Origin: Actinomycetes bacterium
GTDB taxonomy: Bacteria > Actinomycetota > Acidimicrobiia > Acidimicrobiales > Acidimicrobiaceae
Direction: 5' to 3'
NCBI GenBank assembly: GCA_021786375.1
Contig: JAJYNL010000057.1
Coordinates: 1-48,927 of the forward strand
Length of the DNA stretch: 48,927 nucleotides
The notes beneath the pieces are model-generated. The model ran no database searches. It had not been told where the DNA came from and worked only from the letters and a program-made list of their open reading frames with translations. Of the stretch, positions 16,318 to 25,071 are shown in pieces. Numbering within the stretch: position 1 is the first letter of the stretch; the number at the start of each line of letters is the position of its first letter. The position numbers and the translations under genes were made by a program.

Positions 16318-17145
16318 CTAATCCTGGATCGGAAGCATCAGGGCGGCACGCAATTGCTCCGAGAGGTGCCTCACTCTGACCAGAAGGTAGACGCTGGCGG
16401 CGGAGACGGAGACAATGCCCGCGCTGAGGACTATCAGGCCAATCGGGGCCGACGAGCGGATCTCCCCCTCACGGACTCGCACCGGATTGGAGAATGACTC
16501 CACCGGCCAGTTGCGCTCCTTGGCGATCTTTGCCAGTACGCGGTCGGGATTCACTGCGATCGGATGTCCGACCGCCTCCAGCATGGGCAGGTCGGTGTAG
16601 GAGTCCGAGTAGGCGTAGGCGTCCTCGAGCGAGAAGCCGTAGCGATGGGCAATCGATGCCATAGCCTCAGCCTTGTAGGGGCCATAGGCGTAAAACTCCA
16701 TCTCCCCGGTGTAGCGACCGTTCGCATCCACCTTCGAGACCGTGGCTATGACCCCGTCGACGCCCAGCCTCTCACCCAGCGGGGCGACGATCTCCTCCGG
16801 GGAGGCGGAGACGATATAGACCAGATCACCCTTGGCCTTGTGCTCGGCGATGCGGTCGAGTGCCTCCTTGAAGATGAGCGGCTCGACGATCTCGGTCATG
16901 GTCTCGGCGACGATTGCCGAGACCAGCGAGCGCTCCCACCCCTTGGTGAGGGAAAGCACCGTCTCGCGCAATTTGTTGAGCTGCTTCTCGTTCGCACCCG
17001 TGTACTTGAAGACCAGCTGCGCATAGGCCGAGCGCAGGATGCTGCGTTTCGAGAGCAGCCCCTCCTTGTAGAAGGTGCGTCCGAAGGCAAGCATGGATGC
17101 CTTCGCAATTACCGTCTTGTCGAGGTCGAAGAAGGCGGCGTTCAC
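16318..17145 (-). CDS. HAD-IB phosphatase (SerB-like) with C-terminal membrane helix
   Basis: The 275-residue HAD hydrolase has motif I FFDLDKTVI, where the first Asp is the nucleophile, motif II IVSASPEEIV, and motif III/IV YGPYKAEA followed by YAYSDSYTDLPMLEAVG. This is the subfamily IB pattern of phosphoserine phosphatase-like enzymes (CicA/SerB1 group). A helical cap lies between motifs I and II. A hydrophobic segment near 243-262 (IGLIVLSAGIVSVSAASVYL) suggests C-terminal membrane anchoring, which is unusual for true SerB but seen in actinobacterial relatives. Substrate could be phosphoserine or a lipid phosphate. It is 22 nt after the pseudo-helicase gene on the same strand. Confidence 0.85.
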   Translation of the reverse strand: MNAAFFDLDKTVIAKASMLAFGRTFYKEGLLSKRSILRSAYAQLVFKYTGANEKQLNKLRETVLSLTKGWERSLVSAIVAETMTEIVEPLIFKEALDRIAEHKAKGDLVYIVSASPEEIVAPLGERLGVDGVIATVSKVDANGRYTGEMEFYAYGPYKAEAMASIAHRYGFSLEDAYAYSDSYTDLPMLEAVGHPIAVNPDRVLAKIAKERNWPVESFSNPVRVREGEIRSSAPIGLIVLSAGIVSVSAASVYLLVRVRHLSEQLRAALMLPIQD

Positions 17146-17167
17146 GCTTCCATCCTAACTAGGCGAG

Positions 17168-19435
17168 CTAGGGCCCGGATGGGCCGAGTCCGGCTACCAG
17201 CGCTCTGGCTAGCTCGGTTGCGCCCGCCTTCGAGAGCGGCTCGTTGTTGTTCCCGCATTTGGGACTGACGATGCAGGAAGGGCAGCCTCTTTCACAGGGG
17301 CAGGTCTCCAGCACCGAAAGAGTGGCGCGCGCCAGGTCGGCGAGCCGATCGTAGGCCAGGTCGGCTATGCCGCTTCCGCCCTGGGCGCCATCGTAAATCG
17401 CGACCAACCCCTGCGGTTCGGCCACCGAGATACCCATACCTGGCATCATCTCCTGCACTGCCGGGCTCGAAACCCCACCTACGTCCCACCGGTCGCAGAT
17501 TGCCACCAGTCCCAGGACCCCGATTGCGGTGTGCTCGAGCGCGTGCAGGGCACCGGGCAGCCTTTCGCCGTCCATGGCGGCCTCCAGCTCTCCGCCGAAG
17601 ACTATGAAGAGGGCGTCGGTGTCCAGGCGTCGCGGCGGAAGGTGCGACTCGACCACTCCGCGAAGAGCGCCGTCATCCCCGATTACCTCGTGTCCGACGT
17701 GCATTTCGAGCACCGCAAGTCTGGAAGTCCCGGTCTGCACACCGGCGCGTGAAACGCCCAGTTTGCGCGCTTCGTAGAAGCGGTAGTGCGATTCCGTGAC
17801 CACCTTGGTGTGCACCGGCTCATCCAGCTCATCCACCATCACGGTTCCGGTGTGCTCGTCGATGGCGGTCACGAGGTACCGCCCTCCGCGATGGCGATAG
17901 ACGGCGCCGAGGTAGGCACTCGAGGCGATCCGCTCCTCGTCCAGTTCCTCCAACACCTCGCCGCCGCCGGTGACCAAGAGGTAGCGGCGATGCTGCTTCC
18001 CTCGGAGGCTGCGGTTGCGCTGGGGCTGGGTGGCGCCGGTGAAGACGTAGCCATCGGGAGTTGCGGCCACCTGGCGCCGCTCTTGCAGCACCCGGAAGGC
18101 CGACTCGATGAGCGCCGTCATCGTGGCGTCGCCGCCGGACCACGCGCCAGGGTCGACGCTGGATTCCGCGGACGCGCATGTCAGTTGGTAGAGCAGCACC
18201 TCCTGGTTCCACGGGTTGATCGCAGCCTGCTCGTTGGGGCGCACCCCCAGCTCCTGGGCATGCGCGGTCATCCAGGAGTCGAGCAGGTCGCTCTCGGCTA
18301 TGAAGATTCCCAGCCCCAGTCCTCCCCCGAGGCGTGCGAGGTCTCGCCTGAAGCGGCTCAGGACGCCGGGAAAGCCGACCTCCACCAAGACGTCGAAGTC
18401 GCCGATCCCCTCGGGTAGGGCGGAGGTGGCAACCGCCACCGCAACGTCCTGGCGTTCTATCAGTTGCTCCAGCTCGGCCCTGGTCTCCTCCAGGTATCCA
18501 CCCCGATAGGAGATCACGCGCCCCGCGAGTTCTTCGGGAGCGCGATCGATCGTGTAGCCGGCGATCAGCTCGGCCTGCAGCCTCGACTGCGTTAGCACCA
18601 GCACCCTCTCACCCAGCCGGGCCGCGGTGGCGGCCACCGCCGAGGCGATAGTTGCCGGAGCCTTGGACTCGGCCATTCTTGCCGGGTCGACCATCGCCAC
18701 CAGCACTTCGGTTGACTGGGCCCTGGTCAAACGGATCCTGTGCGCCGGGCGGCGCAAGAGGGTCTCGAAGAAGCGTTCGGGCTCGCCCAGCTCACTTCCG
18801 GTGGCCGCGAACGCGATCTCGCGACCGAAGTCGGCGCGTATAGCGTGCTCAAGGCGGGCGATGATGTGGTGCAGGTGGGAGCCGAGGAGGCCCCGCATGG
18901 AGGTCAGGTCCCAAACCCATACCTCGGCCAAGGACTCGAGCAGCGCGCCAAAACGATACCGGTCCGGCAGGATGTCGCGGTGGAGGTTCTCCGGCGTGGC
19001 AATAACCAGGTCGGAGCGCGCGCTCATGACCGGGCCCGCCTTGCGTGAACGCAGCCTGGCGAGCTCGGCGACAACCAGGCCAGGAGCTGTAATCGACAGC
19101 GTTGTCGCAAGGCTGCGGCTGGCTGGCAAACCGGATGTCACCACCATCAGGCGCATTCCCTCCGCGCGCAACGCCTGCGCCCTTTTCACCAATGCCTCGG
19201 TTTGGCCGGAGTTGGGCGGGCCGTAAAGGAGTTGGGATCCGCTGTCGTTTTGGGGGCCCTCCGGCTCCCACGCCGGCGAGAAGCCGCCGATCAGCAGCGC
19301 CGCCGTAGCGGGCTCGCCTCCCGCCTCGATGGCCAGTGCCTCCAACAGTGCCGAGAACCGTGCGTCGGCTGTTTTCGGCTCGGCGTCGAACACCGGGCCG
19401 GAGCCGCCTCTCTCTTGCTCGCTCTCGGAGCCCAT
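17168..19435 (-). CDS. MrfA/YprA-type DUF1998 helicase homologue with inactivated ATPase motifs
   Basis: This 755-residue protein aligns in layout with MrfA/YprA-type DEAD/DEAH helicases (Bacillus MrfA is about 750 residues). The helicase core includes VIATPENLHRDILP and GSHLHHIIARL. The C-terminal DUF1998 zinc domain is intact, with cysteines at 712, 714, 718, 721 and 727 (CPCERGCPSC). Motif I reads GPPNSGQT (72-79), with Gln in place of the essential Lys. Motif II reads DLTS (176-179) instead of DEAH, and motif VI (GRAGR) is not recognisable. It should therefore not hydrolyse ATP. Length and frame are intact, so it is not a simple pseudogene. DNA or partner binding through the zinc domain is the most sensible remaining role. 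No mrfB-like nuclease is adjacent. Confidence 0.8.
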   Translation of the reverse strand: MGSESEQERGGSGPVFDAEPKTADARFSALLEALAIEAGGEPATAALLIGGFSPAWEPEGPQNDSGSQLLYGPPNSGQTEALVKRAQALRAEGMRLMVVTSGLPASRSLATTLSITAPGLVVAELARLRSRKAGPVMSARSDLVIATPENLHRDILPDRYRFGALLESLAEVWVWDLTSMRGLLGSHLHHIIARLEHAIRADFGREIAFAATGSELGEPERFFETLLRRPAHRIRLTRAQSTEVLVAMVDPARMAESKAPATIASAVAATAARLGERVLVLTQSRLQAELIAGYTIDRAPEELAGRVISYRGGYLEETRAELEQLIERQDVAVAVATSALPEGIGDFDVLVEVGFPGVLSRFRRDLARLGGGLGLGIFIAESDLLDSWMTAHAQELGVRPNEQAAINPWNQEVLLYQLTCASAESSVDPGAWSGGDATMTALIESAFRVLQERRQVAATPDGYVFTGATQPQRNRSLRGKQHRRYLLVTGGGEVLEELDEERIASSAYLGAVYRHRGGRYLVTAIDEHTGTVMVDELDEPVHTKVVTESHYRFYEARKLGVSRAGVQTGTSRLAVLEMHVGHEVIGDDGALRGVVESHLPPRRLDTDALFIVFGGELEAAMDGERLPGALHALEHTAIGVLGLVAICDRWDVGGVSSPAVQEMMPGMGISVAEPQGLVAIYDGAQGGSGIADLAYDRLADLARATLSVLETCPCERGCPSCIVSPKCGNNNEPLSKAGATELARALVAGLGPSGP

Positions 19436-19534
19436 CCGGCCGAATCTAGCAAGCCGGCGAAGGGCGCGCGCTTGCCCAGCTTGAGGCGGGACTCTGAAGA
19501 ATTTTTAGGTGCATTATGTCGAATATAGAGATGT

Positions 19535-19560
19535 TTTATTGGACGTTCCGGTCAAATAAA
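19535..19560. promoter_or_regulatory. Inverted repeat, likely operator of the molybdoenzyme operon
   Basis: TTTATTGGAC (19535-19544) and GTCAAATAAA (19551-19560) form a dyad with one mismatch in 10 and a 6-nt centre. It lies in an AT-rich island (about 19501-19580) between the divergent pseudo-helicase and the Fe-S/NrfD gene, 40 nt before the latter's ATG. It is not a classic FNR (TTGAT-N4-ATCAA) or CRP site. I infer an operator for a dimeric regulator. Confidence 0.5.
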
Positions 19561-19600
19561 GAGAGCATATAGAAATTCATTGTCGCATGGGGGGTTTTGC

Positions 19601-21193
19601 ATGAGCCAGCAGCAGGCGCGTCCAGGGACGCGGCCGGCGACCCGCCCTGACGGGGGACATCCGGTCGCGCTGCGGCGGCGCGAAGGGGAACGCTGGGTAA
19701 AGGTCTTGGACCAGAGCCGCTGCATCGGCTGTCATGCGTGTACCACCGCTTGCAAGAGCGAAAACGAGGTGCCCCTGGGCGTTACGCGCACCTACGTGAA
19801 GTCCGTCGACGTCGGAACTTTCCCCTACGTGCGGCGAAACTTCCAGGTGACCAGGTGCAACCAGTGTGACAACCCCCCGTGCGTGGCCGCATGTCCCACC
19901 GGAGCGATGTACCAACGCCCCGACGGGATCGTCGACTTCGACAAGAAGATCTGCGTGGGCTGCAAGGCGTGCATGGCGGCTTGTCCTTACGACGCTATAT
20001 TCATCAATCCGGAGGACCACTCCGCCGAGAAGTGCAACTTCTGTGCGCACCGGCTTGACGTTGGCCTCGAACCCGCCTGTGTGGTGGTTTGCCCGACCGA
20101 GGCGATCTTCGTTGGCGACCTCAATGATCCCACCTCCAAGGTTTCGCGGGTTATCAACCGTGAGGCCGTCTCGGTGCGCAAGCCGGAAAAAGGCACCGCG
20201 CCCGGTGTCTTCTACAAGGGCGCACACAAGTCCACGCTCGATCCCCTGGCCGCCAGGAGGCCGGCTGGATCGACCTTCATGTGGTCCGAGAAGATCGAGA
20301 ACCACAAGGTGACGAACTCAGGCGCACCGGTAGGTGCGCACGTCAACTCCTCCGCGAGGGCGGTGGTCTCCTACGACATGACACACGCCGTGCCCTGGAG
20401 TTGGAAGGTGAGCCTCTACACCTGGACCAAGGGCATTGCCGCCGGGGTGTATCCGGTGGTGCTGGTCATGACGCTGCTCGCGGGTCAACCCCTCTCCGGG
20501 AACCTGGTGCGCTACGTTGCACCGGCCATCTCGCTTCTGGCGCTGATCGTAACCGGGGTACTCCTGGTCGCGGACCTAAAGCACCCGGAGCGCTTCCTGC
20601 TTATCCTGATCCGGCCTCAGCCGCGGAGTTGGCTCGTCAAGGGCGGCTTCGTTCTTACGGGGTACGGCGCGGCGCTCGCCCTGGCCCTGGTCTTGGGATA
20701 TCTGGGCAACCAGGGCGCACTCAGGATCGTGGGAATCGCCTCGGTCCTGCTCGGCGCGGCAACCGCCGGATATACCGCGTTCCTCTTCTCCGAGTCGAGG
20801 GGTAGGGACCTCTGGCAGAGCCCGCTACTGCTCCCACAGCTGCTGGTGCAGGCCGCAATGCTGGGCGCGGGGTTCGCGGTGCTCGACAAGGGCGGCCTCG
20901 CCGGGAGTGCCTCTCATGCGGCTGTCCCCCTCTTTGTCGGGCTGGTGCTGCTGCACTCGCTTCTCGTCTCGGCGGAGGTCTTTACTGGGCATCCGAGCGC
21001 GAACGCCAAACTCGCGCACTGGGAGATGACCAGGGGTTCCATGTCGGGCTGGTTCTGGCTCGGGAACATGGGAGTACTGGCCGGATTGGCAGTGCTTCTT
21101 CAACCGGATATCGGCGTCGCGCTCTGCTACGTGGGGATGATCGCCTACGAGCACAGCTACGTCCGCTCCGCCCAACTCGTTCCGCTCGCCTGA
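19601..21193 (+). CDS. Fe-S subunit fused to NrfD-type membrane anchor of a molybdoenzyme complex
   Basis: The 530-residue fusion has an N-terminal ferredoxin-like part (about 1-200) with four clusters' worth of cysteines: CIGCHACTTACK, CNQCDNPPCVAACP, CVGCKACMAACP, and CNFC...CVVVCP. This is the DmsB/PsrB/NrfC type. The C-terminal part (about 265-530) has eight predicted transmembrane helices of the NrfD/PsrC type, which exchange electrons with quinone. ATG 19601 has GGGGGG six nt upstream. No signal peptide precedes the Fe-S part, so it faces the cytoplasm. In most systems these are two genes. It is the first gene of an operon with the catalytic subunit and a chaperone. Confidence 0.9.
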   Translation: MSQQQARPGTRPATRPDGGHPVALRRREGERWVKVLDQSRCIGCHACTTACKSENEVPLGVTRTYVKSVDVGTFPYVRRNFQVTRCNQCDNPPCVAACPTGAMYQRPDGIVDFDKKICVGCKACMAACPYDAIFINPEDHSAEKCNFCAHRLDVGLEPACVVVCPTEAIFVGDLNDPTSKVSRVINREAVSVRKPEKGTAPGVFYKGAHKSTLDPLAARRPAGSTFMWSEKIENHKVTNSGAPVGAHVNSSARAVVSYDMTHAVPWSWKVSLYTWTKGIAAGVYPVVLVMTLLAGQPLSGNLVRYVAPAISLLALIVTGVLLVADLKHPERFLLILIRPQPRSWLVKGGFVLTGYGAALALALVLGYLGNQGALRIVGIASVLLGAATAGYTAFLFSESRGRDLWQSPLLLPQLLVQAAMLGAGFAVLDKGGLAGSASHAAVPLFVGLVLLHSLLVSAEVFTGHPSANAKLAHWEMTRGSMSGWFWLGNMGVLAGLAVLLQPDIGVALCYVGMIAYEHSYVRSAQLVPLA

Positions 21194-21218
21194 GTGTAGT
21201 CAAAGCCAGGAGGACGGC

Positions 21219-24152
21219 ATGCTGAAGAAATCCGACGAGGGGCTGGGCCGCAGGCTTCTGAAACTGCGCGCCGAGGCCGAATCGCGCGGGGAGACCTTCT
21301 ATCAGGGCCCTTCTAAGGGGGCATTAATGGCTTTCCCGCCCATCGAGCGATGGGACGACTGGGAGGAGCTTGACTCAAAGGCGTGGCCCGAAAGGCGCAA
21401 ACGTAGCTACACGCTCATCCCCACCACCTGCTTCAACTGTGAGTCCGCGTGCGGCCTTCTTGCCTACGTGGACAACGAGACCGGAGCGGTGCGTAAGTTC
21501 GAGGGCAACCCGATCCATCCCGGCTCGCGCGGACGCAACTGCGCCAAGGGGCCGGCGACCTTGAACCAGATTCAGGACCCTGATCGCATCCTCTACCCGC
21601 TCAAGCGGGTGGGGGAGCGCGGAAGCGGCAAGTGGGTCAGGGTGAGCTGGGACGAGGCGCTGGACGATCTTGCCGCACGTATACGCACGGCCATCCAGGA
21701 AGGTCGCACCGACGAGGTCATGTGCCACATCGGGCGTCCGGGCGAAGACGGCTTCACTGAGCGGGTTCTCGCCTCCTGGGGTGTTGACGGGCATAATTCG
21801 CACACCAACGTCTGCTCCTCGGGTGGGCGCGCCGGCTGGCACTACTGGGCGGGAATCGACCGCCCCAGCGCCGACTACGCAAACGCAAAGGTGATAGTGC
21901 TGATCTCGGCGCACTTGGAGACGGGACACTACTTCAACCCACACGCGCAGCGCATCACCGAGGCCCGGGCCAAGGGCGCCAAACTCATCGTGATGGATAC
22001 CCGGCTCTCCAACACCGCCACGCATGCCGACTACTGGCTTTCTCCTCAACCGGGCAGCGAGGCGGCCATCAACCTCGCGATCGCAAACCACATCATCGCC
22101 ACCGGCCGTTACAACCGGGAGTTCATAAGGCGGTGGTGGAACTGGGAACAGTACATGCGTGAGGCTCGGGGAGTGGCCGATCCCACCTTCGAAGCCTTCG
22201 AGGAGGTGCTCCGCGACCTGTACGCGGAGTTCACCTTCGACTACGCGTCGGCCGAGTCCGGGGTGGACGCTTGGGTCCTTGCCGAAGTTGCCGAGGTCGT
22301 CGCGGGCGCGGGCACAGCCCTGGCGGCCCACACCTGGCGCTCCGCCAGCGCGGGCAACCTGGGGGGTTGGCAGGTTTCGCGAACGCTGCTACTGCTCAAT
22401 GCGCTGCTCGGGGCGATCGCCACGCCGGGCGGGACATTCCCCAACGCCTGGAACAAGTGGGTTCCGAGGCCAATGCACATGCCACCACACCCGACCAAGT
22501 GGAACGAGCTGTCCTGGCCGATCGAGTACCCGTTGGCGATGAACGAGCTTTCCTTCCTCTTGCCCCACCTGCTCAAGGATGGGCGGGGCAAGCTCGATGT
22601 CTATTTCACGCGGGTCTACAACCCGGTTTGGACCAATCCGGACGGCATGAGTTGGGTGGAGGTCCTGCGTAACCAGGCCATGGTCGGATGCTACGTCTCG
22701 CTCACCCCAACCTGGAACGAGACGGCCTACTTCGCCGATTACGTGCTGCCGATGGGCCACTCATCCGAACGCCACGACCTTATGTCCTATGAGCAGTACG
22801 ACGGCCAGTGGATCTCGTTCCGCCAGCCGGTAATGCGTGCCAAGGCGCTTGCCGAGGGTAAGGAGGTCATCGATACCCGGGAGGTAAACCCGGGCGAGGT
22901 GTGGGAGGAGAACGAGTTCTGGATGGAGCTTTCCTGGCGTATCGATCCTGATGGATCGATGGGGATCAGGAAGTTTTACGAGTCCCCCGTGGATCCCGGC
23001 AGACGCATGAGCGTCGATGAGTATTACGCCTACATCTTTGAGAACTCGGTTCCGGGCCTTCCCGAGGCGGCGGCAGCCGAAGGGCTGACTCCGCTCGAGT
23101 ACATGCGCAAGCGGGGAGCGTTCGAGATTGCACGTAACGTTGGCAAGGTTTACGAGCAGCCGCTTGAGGCCGAGGAGATCGACGGCGCCTTCATCGATGC
23201 GGTCACAAGGCGGGTTTACTCGCCCACTCCCAAGCCCGCCGCAAAGAACATCGTCCCAACGGGCGACCCTGACCCCGACGGCGAGGGGCGGCGCCCGGTT
23301 GGCGTCAACGTGGACGGCGAGCTATTTAAAGGCTTTCCCACCCCGAGCGGCAAGCTGGAGTTCTACTCTTCCACGCTCGCCTCGTGGGGTTGGCCCGAGC
23401 ATGCCATTCCCGGCTACATCAAGAGCCATGTGCACCCGGAGAACATGGATCCCGACCAGTTGGTGCTGATCAGCACTTTCCGTCTGCCCGTACAGATCCA
23501 TACCCGAAGCGCCAACTCCAAATGGCTGGACGAGATCGCCCACACCAATCCCCTTTGGATCCACCCTCAGGATGCGGAGCGCCTTGGGATAGACGCCAAC
23601 TCCATGGTCAGGGTGGAAACCGAGATCGGCTACTTCGTGGTGAAGCCCTGGATCACCGAGGGGATCCGCCCGGGTGTGGTCGCCTGTTCCCACCACATGG
23701 GCCGCTGGAAGCTGCAGGGCCACGGCCAACGGCAGCTCATGCGTACTGTGGAGCTGAACAACGAGGAAACCCGCTGGCATCTCGAGCCCAAAGAGCCTGT
23801 CAAGCCCTATGCGAGCGAGGACCCTGACACCCAGCGCATATGGTGGGGCGACGTAGGTGTCCACCAGAACCTGACCTTCCCGGTCCACCCTGACCCTATA
23901 TCGGGGATGCACTGCTGGCACCAGGCGGTTCGAATAACCAAGGCGGCCTCCGACGACCTGCACGGCGAGGTCTACGTCGATACGGCTCGCTCCCGTGAGG
24001 CCTACAAACGTTGGCTGGAGATAACCCGCAGCGCCTACGGGGTCTCTCCCAACGGCACCAGACGCCCTCGCTGGCTGATGCGGCCCTTGAAGCCCTCCGT
24101 GCAAGCCTTCGCCCTGCCTGCGCGCAACGAAGAGGAGGCGGCACGGCCATGA
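21219..24152 (+). CDS. Molybdopterin oxidoreductase catalytic subunit (CISM family, substrate unknown)
   Basis: The 977-residue protein is a Mo/W-bisPGD enzyme of the DMSO reductase superfamily. It has an N-terminal [4Fe-4S] site at Cys71, Cys74, Cys78 and Cys108 (CFNCESACG...NCAKG), then the molybdopterin domain. The probable metal ligand is Cys199 in HTNVCSSGG, pointing to the thiosulfate/polysulfide/arsenate reductase and sulfite dehydrogenase side rather than Ser-ligated DMSO reductases. A molydopterin-binding C-terminal domain ends the chain. The N-terminus has no Tat signal (GRRLLKL is not followed by a hydrophobic stretch), so it should be cytoplasmic, as in SoeABC. Its gene overlaps the chaperone start by 4 nt. 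The substrate is not determinable from sequence alone. Confidence 0.9.
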   Translation: MLKKSDEGLGRRLLKLRAEAESRGETFYQGPSKGALMAFPPIERWDDWEELDSKAWPERRKRSYTLIPTTCFNCESACGLLAYVDNETGAVRKFEGNPIHPGSRGRNCAKGPATLNQIQDPDRILYPLKRVGERGSGKWVRVSWDEALDDLAARIRTAIQEGRTDEVMCHIGRPGEDGFTERVLASWGVDGHNSHTNVCSSGGRAGWHYWAGIDRPSADYANAKVIVLISAHLETGHYFNPHAQRITEARAKGAKLIVMDTRLSNTATHADYWLSPQPGSEAAINLAIANHIIATGRYNREFIRRWWNWEQYMREARGVADPTFEAFEEVLRDLYAEFTFDYASAESGVDAWVLAEVAEVVAGAGTALAAHTWRSASAGNLGGWQVSRTLLLLNALLGAIATPGGTFPNAWNKWVPRPMHMPPHPTKWNELSWPIEYPLAMNELSFLLPHLLKDGRGKLDVYFTRVYNPVWTNPDGMSWVEVLRNQAMVGCYVSLTPTWNETAYFADYVLPMGHSSERHDLMSYEQYDGQWISFRQPVMRAKALAEGKEVIDTREVNPGEVWEENEFWMELSWRIDPDGSMGIRKFYESPVDPGRRMSVDEYYAYIFENSVPGLPEAAAAEGLTPLEYMRKRGAFEIARNVGKVYEQPLEAEEIDGAFIDAVTRRVYSPTPKPAAKNIVPTGDPDPDGEGRRPVGVNVDGELFKGFPTPSGKLEFYSSTLASWGWPEHAIPGYIKSHVHPENMDPDQLVLISTFRLPVQIHTRSANSKWLDEIAHTNPLWIHPQDAERLGIDANSMVRVETEIGYFVVKPWITEGIRPGVVACSHHMGRWKLQGHGQRQLMRTVELNNEETRWHLEPKEPVKPYASEDPDTQRIWWGDVGVHQNLTFPVHPDPISGMHCWHQAVRITKAASDDLHGEVYVDTARSREAYKRWLEITRSAYGVSPNGTRRPRWLMRPLKPSVQAFALPARNEEEAARP

Positions 24153-25003
24153 GCATCGCGGGTGCGGACGAGCGCGCCCGCGCCGAGGTCCTGCGCGCCT
24201 GCTCCGAAGTGGTTGCCAACGCCGGGCTCCACTCTGAGATCCGGGGGCTGTTCGGGTTGGAGGGGTTTAGCCCGGCCGATCACACCGAGGTCTTTGCACT
24301 CGAGCTGCTTCCGGACGCCTGTGTTTACCTGAACCCCGGGGCGCAGCTCGGTGGGGAGCCCGCCGAGCGCGTCAGCGGCTTCCTGGTGGCTGCCGGATTG
24401 GAGCCGATACGGGAGGCGACATCGCTCGCCAACCAGTTGGTCATGATCGCCGACTTGATCGACCAGCTCCTCAAGGCGTCGGCCGGCAGCCAGGAGGCGG
24501 CGGCTTTGGAGAAGGTTCTGGCGGTGCTGCTTTTCGAACACGTCCTGCCCTGGGCGCCCGCGTATGCGACGGCGACGACGCGTCTGGAGCCTCGCCTCTC
24601 CGCTTGGGCCGGTGCATTGGTCGGGACACTGGCCGAGTTGGCCGCATGGCTGGAGCTGCAGAACTGGGAGATGACACCGTCGGTTCTAGGTGGGAGGAGC
24701 AAGGCTGCCGAGGACGCCTCGGACTTTGCGGCGATGGCGGCCTCACCGTTCCTCTGTGGGACCTTTCTGACCAAGCGCATACTCTTCGAACGTGCTTACG
24801 ACGCCGGGTTGGCTCCTCGCATCGGTTCACGGAAGTTCATAATCGCATCACTTCTTGAGCAGTCCCCCGCGGCAGCCGCGGTGGTGCTGCGCGAGGAGGC
24901 GGAGTTTCAGGCTGAGCGCTGGACGGAGCTTGCCTTCGCCTTCGGGGTGCCGCTCGCCTCTTGGGCCGACAGTGCGGCGGCCTTCTCGGCTTCTCTCGCG
25001 TAG
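24149..25003 (+). CDS. TorD/DmsD-family molybdoenzyme assembly chaperone
   Basis: The 284-residue protein is all-helical and Ala/Leu/Glu-rich. It overlaps the catalytic subunit gene by ATGA, and GAGGAGG lies upstream. Size, helical makeup and operon place match TorD/NarJ-like chaperones, which hold the apo-catalytic subunit until cofactor is inserted. The region with LLFEHVLPWAPAYA resembles the family's E-H-x-x-x-W-x-P motif, which supports the call. Because the catalytic subunit lacks a Tat signal, the chaperone would act in cofactor insertion rather than export proofreading. Confidence 0.82.
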   Translation: MSIAGADERARAEVLRACSEVVANAGLHSEIRGLFGLEGFSPADHTEVFALELLPDACVYLNPGAQLGGEPAERVSGFLVAAGLEPIREATSLANQLVMIADLIDQLLKASAGSQEAAALEKVLAVLLFEHVLPWAPAYATATTRLEPRLSAWAGALVGTLAELAAWLELQNWEMTPSVLGGRSKAAEDASDFAAMAASPFLCGTFLTKRILFERAYDAGLAPRIGSRKFIIASLLEQSPAAAAVVLREEAEFQAERWTELAFAFGVPLASWADSAAAFSASLA

Positions 25004-25071
25004 CACCACCGCGGCCGGGGCGCCCGGTCCCTCTCAGGCCGTGGTTACACGAAGGCTGCGCAGTGCCTTGG

